NCBI GenBank assembly: GCA_009746045.1
Contig: RPFO01000312.1
Location: forward strand, 1,757,639 to 1,821,638
Direction of reading: 5' to 3'
Source: Mesostigma viride
Taxonomy: Eukaryota > Streptophyta > Mesostigmatophyceae > Mesostigmatales > Mesostigmataceae
Length of the DNA stretch: 64,000 bases
The translations under genes were made by a program, and so were the position numbers. Under the pieces are notes generated by a model. The model was not told the DNA's origin, did not search any database, and was given only the letters and a program-made list of their open reading frames with translations. Positions 10,065 to 20,410 of this stretch are shown in pieces (position 1 is the first letter of the stretch; every line of letters starts with the position of its first letter).

Positions 10065-10469
10065 CTTCAAATTAACTCCTAGTGCCACGCTCGCCATCTT
10101 AGTCTTCTCCTTAGACGGCACAAGGTTGTTAGGGAGGTAGCCTTCCTCAATAGCGCGCGTGATGAGCTGGTTCACCGCCTCGCAGGTCCGCCCGTTGCTG
10201 GCCACCAAGTCATCAATGGTGATGGACAGCATGGGGGCAGGGGGGTTTTCTAGGTCAATCTGAAGCTCCCCGGCGCGCTCCTCCTTGTACTCGATGGCCA
10301 AGCGCAGTGGCTGGCCACACTCGTCGCGCACCAAGGTGAGCTCACCTGCGCTTGAGAGGTAGTTGACCTGGCGCCTCGGGTCCAGGGCACCGGTCATGTA
10401 GAGCGCCATCTCATGGATGGCCTCCCCCAGCGCCACCGCATGGGAATGTCCCATGGCCATCACCTTGAG

Positions 10470-11071
10470 AGTTAAGCTGGACACACTTGCGTGTGCTCAG
10501 CTTTCTGACGCGACCATTGGGTTCATAATTCATCATGATTGTCTTTATTCATGGACAACAATAATACTGGCTCTTAGGTTGCGTTGACCATGAGGTGATT
10601 GAGGTCAACAACCTTGTCGGTCCAATTCATCCGATGGACTCAAATCAGATAGATACCACTGCCTTGCGCAGTAATTCCATATAATGCTTTTCGCATCCAC
10701 TTTCCGTCCGTCAACGCAGGTCAGCAACCATTTGCGTCAACAAATCCAGTACGTCGGATCCACGTCAAACATCTGTACTATGGACCCTTCTAGAAGCTCA
10801 TTGCAGCAACCAACTATGTACTCAGCACTGCGGATACTTGATGCACACAGGACCTTGCTTCCGCATCATGCCTGTCCGGCGCTCAACCTCATGGCGCCGC
10901 GCCACAAGCGTAGATACTACCAAGGATAATATATACAGCTCGGATCCTTAGTAGCTGGTTGGCTGCTACAGATCTTTGCTTGTTGTACTATCATTTATTG
11001 GCCGATAGTAGTTCTTTCAGCGTTGTATTAGTTTGTACTAACTTGGCCATCCTGAGCCACCCGGCTCAACT
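10470..11071. repeat. Left LTR (602 bp)
   Basis: It starts AGTTAAGCTGGACACAC and ends CCGGCTCAACT. It matches 12957-13558 over the full length. Confidence 0.93.
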
Positions 11072-12956
11072 CTTAGTTTCCAGAAGAAATATTTGGCAAG
11101 AAATTTATCTGATGACATGTATGCAGACCGGGGTTTATTCTTCCCGATCAGGGTCCATGCCACTTCACGAGGGAGTATATTTACCATCCATATTTTGACA
11201 TCCCAGCCACAGAGCCACTACATGCATGGAATTCTTTTGGCTGAGGTTATATCAATCATTCCCTTTCGGCACCAAGACCCATTCTTCTGGGCTATCACTG
11301 GTTTACAATGAAGTTTCAGTCCTTTTCAGGGACAACTCCAATGTCTTCCTCCAGAAAATATAGTAGACTTGTAATCATCAGGCTGTCATCCCTTACGGGG
11401 CTGGCCTGGCATTCACTGTTTGCACATCACCCGCTTATGGAACATCAGTACTGTTTGCAGGCAAAATTATCCTTGGAGGGATCTTATCATATTGCATGGG
11501 TCGCCTTTGTTACCAAGTCAAAACCTGCACCAACAAAGGGTGTAATAATGATGATGTGCAGCTGTTATGCAACAGCTTATTCTCCCTTTGTTCATCACAG
11601 CTTATTCTGAGCCATGGCATTTACTGGAATTTCATCCAGTTCCCATGCAACGTCTTGTCATGCACCCAGCACACCTGGGCACGTACAGTACCCACAACCA
11701 TCAGCCAGGGGAATGTCATCCCTGCAGTCATGGTTGGGTTTTGCTTTACGCAAACTGAGTGCTTGCTTGCTGATAATCCATAGTATGGAAAAGCTGACCA
11801 ATTACAATTGGCCCTTCACATCCCTTTTCCTTCTTCTAGTAGGGACATGGATATGCTATCAAGTGTTACCTGGCTCATCAAGCCTTCAGGCCATCATCAC
11901 GTACGGAATACCAATACTTGATTTATGCTTATTCATCTTCTCATTCTTCTGAGAATTTTACTAGAGGATATTTCTGCAAATATCCACTGCAAATTCAGCA
12001 GACATGAGTAAGGAAACCCTTCCTTATAGGGGCCAATGCCACTTGAGGGTACGCTGCAAATTTTTATTTAGTAAGTGCGTCAGACAGAGAAAGATTTCCC
12101 TGCCACATGGACAGCTGCAGTCCATCCATTGGGTCATGATTTTGGGGCAGATCCATTGATGACCCCTTCCTGTTGACAACAAGGAGGAAGCTGTCACAGG
12201 GCATTCACAATTGGCTGAATGTTCTTAGCCAGCTGTGGACAACAGGCGACTGAACCCACAGCCCGCCTCTTAAGAAAATGAGCCTCACTCAGCCTCGCCT
12301 CTTCACCTACCGTGGCCCCCGCAGGGAGTGCAATGCCACACCCCGGCTCTACAAAACTCCCTCCATGAGATGCAGTCATAGGGCAGGACAAAGCAACCCT
12401 CATCTGTTCGTCATCCTGTTGCGCACCAGTCAGATCAGATTCAGATGGTCCCCCCTGCATTGCCTCTTACCATGTGGGTAGCAGACCGCCGAGTTGGGTT
12501 TGGCTTGGCTTCGCTTGGTCCATCTCTTGACGTACTGATGGGACGACCAGTATACGTTTGCCCAGGTCAGCATTCATTCCATTGGGCGCCCACCACTGCC
12601 CGGCAAGTTGGTTTGATCCTGTGCCAAGATACGTGATTGACCGCTTTTACATGGCCTACCACGCTCCACATCAGTAGTTTTGTGGCCTACTTTCAGATGT
12701 CCTTGATGTAGGATATCTCATACCCCCTCCCAAATACTGAAGGAGGCCGCCCTCCTTATAGGCCTAGTCAGCCCGACCCTTTCAACGCACAGCCCTTTTG
12801 CATTTGCTCTTTTCAATGCAGCTCATGAAGCACATGCCGTTCCGAGGCTGCACTGAACTCAAAGTACAGAGCATATCTCAGGTCCTTCGACTCATGGTAC
12901 CTGGTATCGTCACATCACCCCTAACATTTGTAGGGGTTTAAACACCTCCCAATACA

Positions 12957-13558
12957 AGTTAAGCTGGACACACTTGCGTGTGCTCAGCTTTCTGACGCGA
13001 CCATTGGGTTCATAATTCATCATGATTGTCTTTATTCATGGACAACAATAATACTGGCTCTTAGGTTGCGTTGACCATGAGGTGATTGAGGTCAACAACC
13101 TTGTCGGTCCAATTCATCCGATGGACTCAAATCAGATAGATACCACTGCCTTGCGCAGTAATTCCATATAATGCTTTTCGCATCCACTTTCCGTCCGTCA
13201 ACGCAGGTCAGCAACCATTTGCGTCAACAAATCCAGTACGTCGGATCCACGTCAAACATCTGTACTATGGACCCTTCTAGAAGCTCATTGCAGCAACCAA
13301 CTATGTACTCAGCACTGCGGATACTTGATGCACACAGGACCTTGCTTCCGCATCATGCCTGTCCGGCGCTCAACCTCATGGCGCCGCGCCACAAGCGTAG
13401 ATACTACCAAGGATAATATATACAGCTCGGATCCTTAGTAGCTGGTTGGCTGCTACAGATCTTTGCTTGTTGTACTATCATTTATTGGCCGATAGTAGTT
13501 CTTTCAGCGTTGTATTAGTTTGTACTAACTTGGCCATCCTGAGCCACCCGGCTCAACT
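12957..13558. repeat. Right LTR (602 bp)
   Basis: Same length and ends as the left LTR. It is followed directly by the TTGAG target duplication and the resumed host coding sequence. Confidence 0.93.
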
Positions 13559-15530
13559 TTGAGCACGGGCCACACCCTCCGCCTCGGCCCTGCCAGACCT
13601 ACGCTAGTCGACCACACACTAGGAAGCCCTTGGTAGTCCCACCACCACTCGGGCACCTCGATGGAGTAATAGTATGACACGAGGTCGCTCTTGCATGGCG
13701 CAGTAGCACCAGCCCTTGATGTAGACCTCCACGAGGATGCCCAGGTGGGGTAACAGGATCTTGGGGGGGTCCACCCACAGCAGGTTGCCCAGCTTCCTGT
13801 TGACGATAAACCGAAGCTCACCCACCCCCTTGGCCACTCCAAAGCAGCCATCCACCCACTTGGGCCGCCTCTCCCGGAACGCCACCATGCCCACGCCCGC
13901 TGCCCGGCTCATGAGCTTGCCCCATTCAGCCATGGAGCATCCCCGGCTGGGCTTGGGCACATTCCAATACTTTGAGCTCGCCACGACCGCTGGCTTGATG
14001 CAGTTCTCTTCGCTGGCATATATCTCCCGCCAGCTCGGCCGCATAGCCAACACTGGTCGAGCAGCCGTGCCTTCCCCGCCACCTCCGCCTTTGGTAGACT
14101 CACCGCGTCCGCGCGCAGTTGTTCATACTTATTCTGCTTCCCATATATTGCATCAGCACCTTCTTGCTCCTGGCCTGTCGCAACGCCCCCTACGCGGCGA
14201 CTGTGCCAGGTGCAGTGCCTCTTGACCCTCGCAAGGGCCTCCTCCCTCCCCTTAGAGCACGCCCCTCTAGGGTTAGGAGGAGGGTCTTGCCCCCCCCCAG
14301 TGACAGCCAATTAAGCCAACGCACTACCTTGCATTGCAGTGTGTACTCGCGGTGGCGGCGCGTGGCACGCTGTCGCCGCGGCGTGCCGATCTCACCCTGC
14401 CCCACGCGGTGTACGCTGGCCTAAGTGGGTATGGCAGCGGGAAAAGGGAGCGGTCCCGCTGGGATTCTATTTCCCTACTTGTTGAGCCTTGCTGAGCTTG
14501 TCCAAGAGGATCGCAGTTTGGAGAGCTGCCTTGACAGCCGGGGTGGCTGACAGTGCAGCCTCCTCCCCCAATGGCAGGAGGTGGCTGGCCACCTTCCACC
14601 CCCCCCCTCCTTGCCCCTCCACCTGCAGCAAGGCCGCCACCACCCTCATTAGGTACTCCATGCCCACAAGCTCCCTGGCTGCTGAGCCCAGCTCCTTGAG
14701 AAGGGTGTCCATGGCCAATGCAATGTTCATGACAATTTTCCTGTTCTCCATGTTCCGCCAATTTCCAGGCTTGACCGTCATGACCCACGTCTGGATTCCC
14801 ATCCCATTGTCGCTGGCGTCCTCCAACACCCCCGGCAGCACCCGCTCCGAAATCCGATATTTCACGCTCTTGGCTCGGCTTGGCAGCGCCACCCTTTCGA
14901 GGCCTTGAAGTGGCTTCCCGCCCCCTCCATTCCTCCCAGCGCTGCCTTCAAACCTAGCATGAATTTCTCGGCTGCGACCTCCCCCTCCTCGTCCTCCTCC
15001 TCGTCCTGATTTTCGGTTTCCGGAGGTGCCCCAACGAATGTCGCCAACCTCGCCCTCATTTCCTTTCCGACAGCCCCCCCACCTGCCGAAAGCTTGGCCG
15101 CGCCTTTCGGCTTGGCCATTTTTCGCTGCGCAGGTGTCGTTGGTGGCAGCGCCTGATCCTCCTCCTCGTCCGCCGCGAGATCTGCCACGGCCAGCAGTTT
15201 TGCCACCAACGTTCCGTTTGGGTCACGTGCGTCCAACACGTCGGCAACATCAACGTGATCGGCCAGCAACTGCACGACAGACTTCAGTTGGCTCGAGCTC
15301 CACGAGCTGGCGTCCGTCACCCAGTCCTCGGCACCGAAGACCTGCTCGACTGCCCCCACCGCCTCTGCGGGGCTGATGCACTTGGCGAGTAGAGTGGCGA
15401 GCTGCTTCTTTTTGGCGCTGAAGGCGAGTAAGGCGACTGGCGCGTGACTGGCGGCAGCAGCCCGCGGTGTGGGCGTCCCGTCCTCCCCGCGCGCTGCCTG
15501 CCCTGCTGTAGCCTTGCGCCCCTTAGGCAT

Positions 15531-16028
15531 TGCTGCTCAGGGCCAAAAATGGCTCCGACAGTACAGGTTCGTCAAACCAGAGGTTCGTTTCCCCTGGCTT
15601 GCTTGCTGTCGCCGCCCTCGTCAAAAGAAAAGAGGCCGACCTTAGCTAGGTGGGTTTGTTTTTGTCCTTTTTTGCGTGTCATGCGGCCTTGGCCCGGACG
15701 GCATTTTTTCGCCACGCAAATGTTGCGTCTGAACAAATGACGCAATGTGGCGTTCTAATTGCCGGCAGCTTACGTAATTAAGGCTGCCGGGGCTATTAGT
15801 AGGTCACATATTGCGTGAGAGAAAGAATCTAGATCTAGATAATCACTACGCCATGAGCCAAGAAAACTAGACAGTGGCAGGTTTATATCTCAACGTAGCT
15901 GCTGCCACCTGCCCCAAGAAAAACTGGCCAAAGTGTTAGCCACGACTGATCCGGATCAGGCCGCACCGGCCTCAAAAGGTATGTCTGACACGTGAACCCA
16001 ATAACCTAGCTATAGCGTGGATAATAAG
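15531..16028. other. Intergenic region
   Basis: No gene seen. It is the likely promoter side of the minus-strand gene starting at 15530. A short palindromic 'tctagatctaga' lies near 15829-15840. Confidence 0.3.
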
Positions 16029-17393
16029 GTGTGAGGCCTACTGCCTTGTTATTGATGATGGTAGGAAATACACATGGTGTGAGGCCTGCTGCCTTGTTCT
16101 TGATGATGGTAGGAAATACACATGGTATGAGGCCTGCTGCCTTGTTATTGATGATGGTAGGAAATACACATGCATGGTGTGAGGCCTGCTGCCTTGTTAT
16201 TGATGATGGTAGGAAATACACATGGTGTGATGCCTGCTGCCTTGTTATTGATGATGGTAGGAAATACACATGGTGTGATGCCTGCTGCCTTGTTATTGAT
16301 GATGGTAGGAAATACACATGGTGTGAGGCCTGCTGCCTTGTTATTGATGAGGTAGGAAATACACATGGTGTGAGGCCTGCTGCCTTGTTATTGATGATGG
16401 TAGGTAATAATACACATGGTGTGAGGCCTGCTGCCTTGTTATTGATGATGGTAGGAAATACACATGGTGTGAGGCCTACTGCCTTGTTGTTGATGATGGT
16501 AGGAAATACACATGGTGTGATGCCTGCTGCCTTGTTATTGATGATGGTAGGAAATACAAATGGTGTGAGGCCTGCTGCCTTGTTATTGATGATGGTAGGA
16601 AATACAAATGCTGTGATGCCTTGTTATTGATGATGGTAGGAAATACACATGGTGTGAGGCCTACTGCCTTGACAGTTATTGATGATGTTAGGAAATACAC
16701 ATGGTGTGAGCCGTGAGGCCTACTGCCTTGTTATTGATGATGGTAGGAAATACACTTGGTGTGAGGCCTGCTGCCTCGTTATTGATGATGGTAGGAAATA
16801 CACTTGGTGTGAGGCCTACTGCCTTCTTATTGATGATGGTAGGAAATACACATGGTGTGATGCCTGCTGCCTTGTTATTGATGATGGTAGGAAATACACA
16901 TGGTATGAGGCCTACTGCCTTGTTATTGATGATGGTAGGAAATACACATGCATGGTGTGATGCCTGCTGCCTTGTTATTGATGATGGTAGGAAATACACA
17001 TGGTGTGCGGCCTGCTGCCTTGTTATTGATGATGGTGGGAAATGCAAATGGTGTGATGCCTGCTGCCTTGTTATTGATGATGGTAGGAAATACACATGGT
17101 GTGCGGCCTGCTGCCTTGTTATTGATGATGGTAGGAAATACACATGGTGTGATGCCTGCTGCCTTGTTATTGATGATGGTAGGAAATATACATGGTGTGA
17201 TGCCTGCTGCCTTGTTATTGATGATGGTATAGGAAATGCAAATGGTGTGATGCCTGCTGCCTTGTTATTGATGATGGTAGGAAATACACATGGTGTGAGG
17301 CCTACTGCCTTGTTATTGATGATGGTAGGAAATACACATGGTATGAGGCCTACTGCCTTGTTATTGATGATGGTAGGAAATACACATGGTGTT
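16029..17393. repeat. 48-bp minisatellite, about 28 copies
   Basis: The unit is 'ggtgtgaggcctgctgcc' + 'ttgttattgatgatgg' + 'taggaaatacacat', with common variants GAGG/GATG and CTGC/CTAC plus a few 2-6-bp insertions. Because 48 is a multiple of 3, several frames on both strands stay open (16 residues per unit, for example RPAALLLMMVGNTHGV), but no start, signal or conserved partner supports translation. A splice acceptor-like 'tctcgcag' follows at 17424-17431, so the array may lie in an intron. Confidence 0.95.
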
Positions 17394-17431
17394 GTATGCT
17401 TAAGCATGTACTATACATGTTTGTCTCGCAG

Positions 17432-17503
17432 AGGCTGTTGAAGAGGAAGAAGAGGTGGCCGATAACATACATGGCCCTCAGTCAAAATATAATCACTGGT
17501 CTC
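17432..17503 (+). other. Possible host exon fragment cut by the copia insertion
   Basis: After 'tctcgcag' the sequence reads, in one frame, AVEEEEEVADNIHGPQSKYN up to the copia LTR at 17504. A similar acceptor ('cacccttacag', ending 25581) beyond the element is followed by DPLENFKVDGMAFSLPSRGE. These could be exons of one interrupted gene. No second line of evidence. Confidence 0.25.
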
Positions 17504-17946
17504 AGTTAGCCTCTAGTCGTGGACATAGGCTAAGTACCAGATAGCAATGTGCTATCTGGGGTTTCGCACGTGTAGGCTCGGTCAGAAGTCCCGGCTATAT
17601 GTGATTCGGCAGGCTAGACTATTCGATAGCCGAGTCCTGGTGACGGACGCCAGTACCCAAGTAGGATTGGCGGTACGGCGTCGCCAGTACCCACTCGGGA
17701 CTGACATTGAGGTGTCGGACGTTGGACTAAGGTCCTGAGAGTCTAGCAGTGGCGTCGCGCCACTCAGGCTGCACCACAGAGCCCAACGGCCACTGTCGGC
17801 TGCTCCAGACGTGGCGGCCAGGCAGAGCGTTGCTTGTCGACAATGCTAAATGCCCTTGTGCACGTTGGGTGCGGGGCTTGTGATTTATTGTAATAAACAC
17901 ATGCGTTAGGCCATTGAGCATTGAGAGGTCCACTCGTTTATTAACT
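17504..17946 (+). repeat. 5' LTR of copia element (443 bp)
   Basis: It starts AGTTAGCCTCTAG and ends TTTATTAACT, a 5-bp inverted terminal match. It is identical to 24366-24808 apart from one base noticed. Confidence 0.85.
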
Positions 17947-17977
17947 TGAATTAAAGTCGTTTACCATAGACAAAATC

Positions 17978-20410
17978 ATGGGAGATCCTATTATGCCAGG
18001 CCTGAAATTCAAAAAGAAGCGGATAGATGATGCTGGCTGGCAGACGGTGCCAACAGTAGAGGAGAAGGCTGCGGCCAAGAAAATTAAAAAAGCAAGAAGG
18101 GCGCAGGCGGAGCAGGAACAGCTAGTGGCTAGGCAGCTAGCGACAGCAATGGCTCAGCAAAGCGTCAAGGCAGCCGCCCAAGAGCGGCAGCTGGCAGCCC
18201 TGCAAAAACAGGTAACCTCCTTGGCCGAACAGGCCGAAAAATCTGTTTTTTCTAGCCCAGCTAGCTCGCAAAAATCCGTAAGCAGTATGCGGTCCCCCAG
18301 CCCTCAGGCAAGCCCCGCTGACCTCCCCGCTAAGGCACCGTCCCAACCTCCTCAGGAGGAGGGCGGAATAGCCAAAAGCGGTGGAGAACAAGCGGGGGTG
18401 CCGATCGTCCCCTCATCCGCTCAGAAAGCGGGGGGGTACGAGAGGAAGCTGAAGAGGGACGCATACATGTTCAAAATGCGGACCAAGAAGGTCCCAGGAC
18501 CCGTCATCGGCAGCATTCAGCTGTCTGATGACGAGGTCACCCTCTCCCCAGGGGTTTCTGATGGGGAGATTGAGATGAATCCACTCAATCAGGCGGTCGA
18601 ACAGGCCGCCGCCCAGTTTGTAGAGGCACGCCGTCTTGCACAGCAAGAGCGGGACCGCAAAAAGACAGCGGCCCGCAACATGACTGCTGAAAAGCAGCTG
18701 GCTGCCATGCAAGCTGGAGAGGTGCTCCATGAGCGCCTCTTCAATGAGCTGGTTGTTGCACAGGGGGACGAGGGGGTCACGCTAACAGCGGACCAACTCA
18801 ATTCCCTCCTGTTGCAGCTGACCAAGCTGCAGGAGAAGATGCAGGCAACAGAAACGCCTGCACTCCCTGCACATACCCTCCCCACCCCTGGCACTGATTT
18901 GAGCCAAAGGGTGGTTGGAGGGGCCGTGTCACCAAGGGTGCTGCAGGGCAAGAGCCAGGGCACTGTCCCCAGCTCCCCCAGCAAACCCCCAAGTGACCCG
19001 GATGCCCAGGAGCTCCACCGCCGCAAGGTGGTGGAGAATAAACTCCTAGAGGCCATGATAGCCCGTGAGGGCGGCCTGGCAGCCCAAGCAGCAGCGCTGC
19101 AGCAGCTTGGCCAGGCCAAGGGTTTTCCTACCAGCAGTGGAGTAAGGCAAGGGGAACAAGACCCTGCGCCTGCAGCTGGAACACCACCAGCCACTGCACT
19201 AGCACAGCAAGCTGGAACACAACCACCTTCTGCGGAGGCCCAGCAGACTGCACCCACACCAGGGCAGTCAGATAAGAGCAAGGCGGTGGCAAAAGGGACC
19301 CCAGTGGACCCAACCCCACCCACCCTTAAGGGGGACGTCCAAGAGCTGCTTGCCATACTCACGGCACAGCTCAAGACCATGGCCACCAACCCCATGGACG
19401 ACCTGTCGCGCACCCAGCTGGATGGCCTCCTGGCCAGTATCTCCCAGCTGGAAAGGGGCAGGGCGAACATGGAGGAGGCTGATCTTCAACAAGCAGTCAA
19501 GACTTTCTTGGCTGAAAAGAAGGACCCGGTCAAAGGTACGTTTAACCCAAAACAAAAAGAATCTAAAATAGAAATCCCTGGCTTACCTGAGGGTTACACC
19601 CAGGAACAGGCCAAGGAATTTTTGTTTAGCCTGAACTACTGTTTTGAGTCTCTGAATGTCCAGAACTGGTTCAGTGCCTTGCGTGCATCCACCACCATCC
19701 ATAGGTCAGCCCCAGCCATTAAAACCTTGGTCCAGATTTACCAAGAAAAGGCTGGGACACCTAACCTAGCAATTGCATTGTGGCCAGCCTTCATGGATGA
19801 GCTTAAGCACTTGCTGGTGGATAGGACACAGTTTGAATCCATCCGTGGTTTCAACTGGCTTAATGCTTACCAGGTCAACAAGCAAGACTATGCCACTGAT
19901 TGCAAGAATTATAGGTTGGCTGTAGAAAAGGACCCTGATCTCAGGGGTCTGCCTGCTAGCTACCTGCTGTATTCATGGTTGTCAAATGCTAACCTGGACA
20001 AAGCTGTGTACGCCACTGTGGTTGCAGGTCTCAAACCTCTGTGGAACGATTTCCGGGCGGGGATGAACCATATCCAAGACTGCCTGACTCCCCTGGCTAT
20101 AGGTGCTCCGTCTGCAACCCCAACCCCCAAGGTCCAACAGACCCAAGGGAAGGGGCAAGGAAAAAAGCGCCAGCTAGGGGGGCAGCAGGGCGGCCAGTCC
20201 AAGAAGGCCAAGGGCAACCAGCCCCAAGGCCAGCCGGGACAGCCTGCTCAGCTCAAGCCAAACCAGTGGAGGCGGCCCACCCCCCCCACACCTGCCCCAC
20301 CCACCCCTGCACCCACTGCTCAGCCCCCCATGCAGGTCCCAAGAACAAGTGCACCCGGTGTGGCACCAAGGGACACCAGCGGGCGGACTGCAAGTGGAAC
20401 CCCGCAGTAG
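17978..20410 (+). CDS. gag: Copia Gag
   Basis: An 810-codon ORF starting 31 bp after the 5' LTR (MGDPIMPGLKFKKKR). Residues 25-85 are a Lys/Glu/Gln-rich predicted coiled coil. Residues 90-520 are long, Ala/Gln/Pro-rich and low complexity with several heptad-like helices. Residues about 526-705 (PGLPEGYTQEQAKEFLFSLN ... AGMNHIQDCL) form the conserved globular Gag part. After this comes a basic Gln/Gly/Lys tail. The CCHC knuckle is not in this frame; it is read in the overlapping Pol frame, so the last 40-50 residues here (to GRTASGTPQ) are probably the product of unshifted ribosomes. Gag would form the virus-like particle and bind element RNA. At 810 residues it is long for copia, where Gag is usually about 300-450. 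Confidence 0.85.
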   Translation: MGDPIMPGLKFKKKRIDDAGWQTVPTVEEKAAAKKIKKARRAQAEQEQLVARQLATAMAQQSVKAAAQERQLAALQKQVTSLAEQAEKSVFSSPASSQKSVSSMRSPSPQASPADLPAKAPSQPPQEEGGIAKSGGEQAGVPIVPSSAQKAGGYERKLKRDAYMFKMRTKKVPGPVIGSIQLSDDEVTLSPGVSDGEIEMNPLNQAVEQAAAQFVEARRLAQQERDRKKTAARNMTAEKQLAAMQAGEVLHERLFNELVVAQGDEGVTLTADQLNSLLLQLTKLQEKMQATETPALPAHTLPTPGTDLSQRVVGGAVSPRVLQGKSQGTVPSSPSKPPSDPDAQELHRRKVVENKLLEAMIAREGGLAAQAAALQQLGQAKGFPTSSGVRQGEQDPAPAAGTPPATALAQQAGTQPPSAEAQQTAPTPGQSDKSKAVAKGTPVDPTPPTLKGDVQELLAILTAQLKTMATNPMDDLSRTQLDGLLASISQLERGRANMEEADLQQAVKTFLAEKKDPVKGTFNPKQKESKIEIPGLPEGYTQEQAKEFLFSLNYCFESLNVQNWFSALRASTTIHRSAPAIKTLVQIYQEKAGTPNLAIALWPAFMDELKHLLVDRTQFESIRGFNWLNAYQVNKQDYATDCKNYRLAVEKDPDLRGLPASYLLYSWLSNANLDKAVYATVVAGLKPLWNDFRAGMNHIQDCLTPLAIGAPSATPTPKVQQTQGKGQGKKRQLGGQQGGQSKKAKGNQPQGQPGQPAQLKPNQWRRPTPPTPAPPTPAPTAQPPMQVPRTSAPGVAPRDTSGRTASGTPQ

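Larger units (their letters stand above)
10470..13558. mobile_element. Young non-autonomous LTR retroelement (3.09 kb)
   Basis: Two direct repeats of 602 bp (10470-11071 and 12957-13558), with no difference that I can see, enclose 1885 bp. The element is flanked by a 5-bp duplication TTGAG (10465-10469 and 13559-13563). The LTR termini are imperfect inverted repeats AGTTAAGC...GCTCAACT instead of the usual TG...CA. The internal part has no ORF over about 110 codons and no visible RT, integrase or Gag motif, so the element must be moved by enzymes of a relative (TRIM/LARD-type). No clear primer binding site or polypurine tract fixes the strand. Identical LTRs point to a recent insertion. Confidence 0.9.
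10056..15530 (-). pseudogene. Gene of unknown family, split by an LTR-element insertion
   Basis: Minus-strand coding sequence starts at 15530 (MPKGRKATAGQAARG). An Ala/acidic N-terminal region of about 220 residues has helical stretches (KKKQLATLLAKCISPAEAVGAVEQ) and an acidic linker. The frame then changes near 14880 to 14892-14467 (VKYRISERVLPGVLEDASDN), resumes after a 150-bp gap (14310-13909, then 14053-13690) and reaches 13564. Here the 10470-13558 element interrupts it. Removing the element with one TTGAG copy joins WPVLK to VMAMGHSHAVALGEA in frame and reading continues to the stop at 10056. One-base shifts near 14050 and 13700 remain. The gaps may be introns. The acidic/basic N-terminus and absence of enzyme motifs recall Gag-like or nucleolar proteins, but I recognise no domain. 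High GC and open structure suggest it was coding recently. Confidence 0.5.

Noticed and set aside
16029-17393. CRISPR-like or protein-coding array
   Set aside because: No spacers; open frames on both strands follow from the 48-bp period, with no start or partner domain.
17504-18582. A 1079-bp LTR containing the start of gag
   Set aside because: Inverted ends AGTTA/TAACT at 443 bp, the purine tract before the repeat and lack of a target duplication at 25444 fit a shared LTR with a truncated tandem copy better.
18589-19470. 293-codon minus-strand ORF
   Set aside because: Antisense shadow of copia gag with low-complexity Ser/Ala content.
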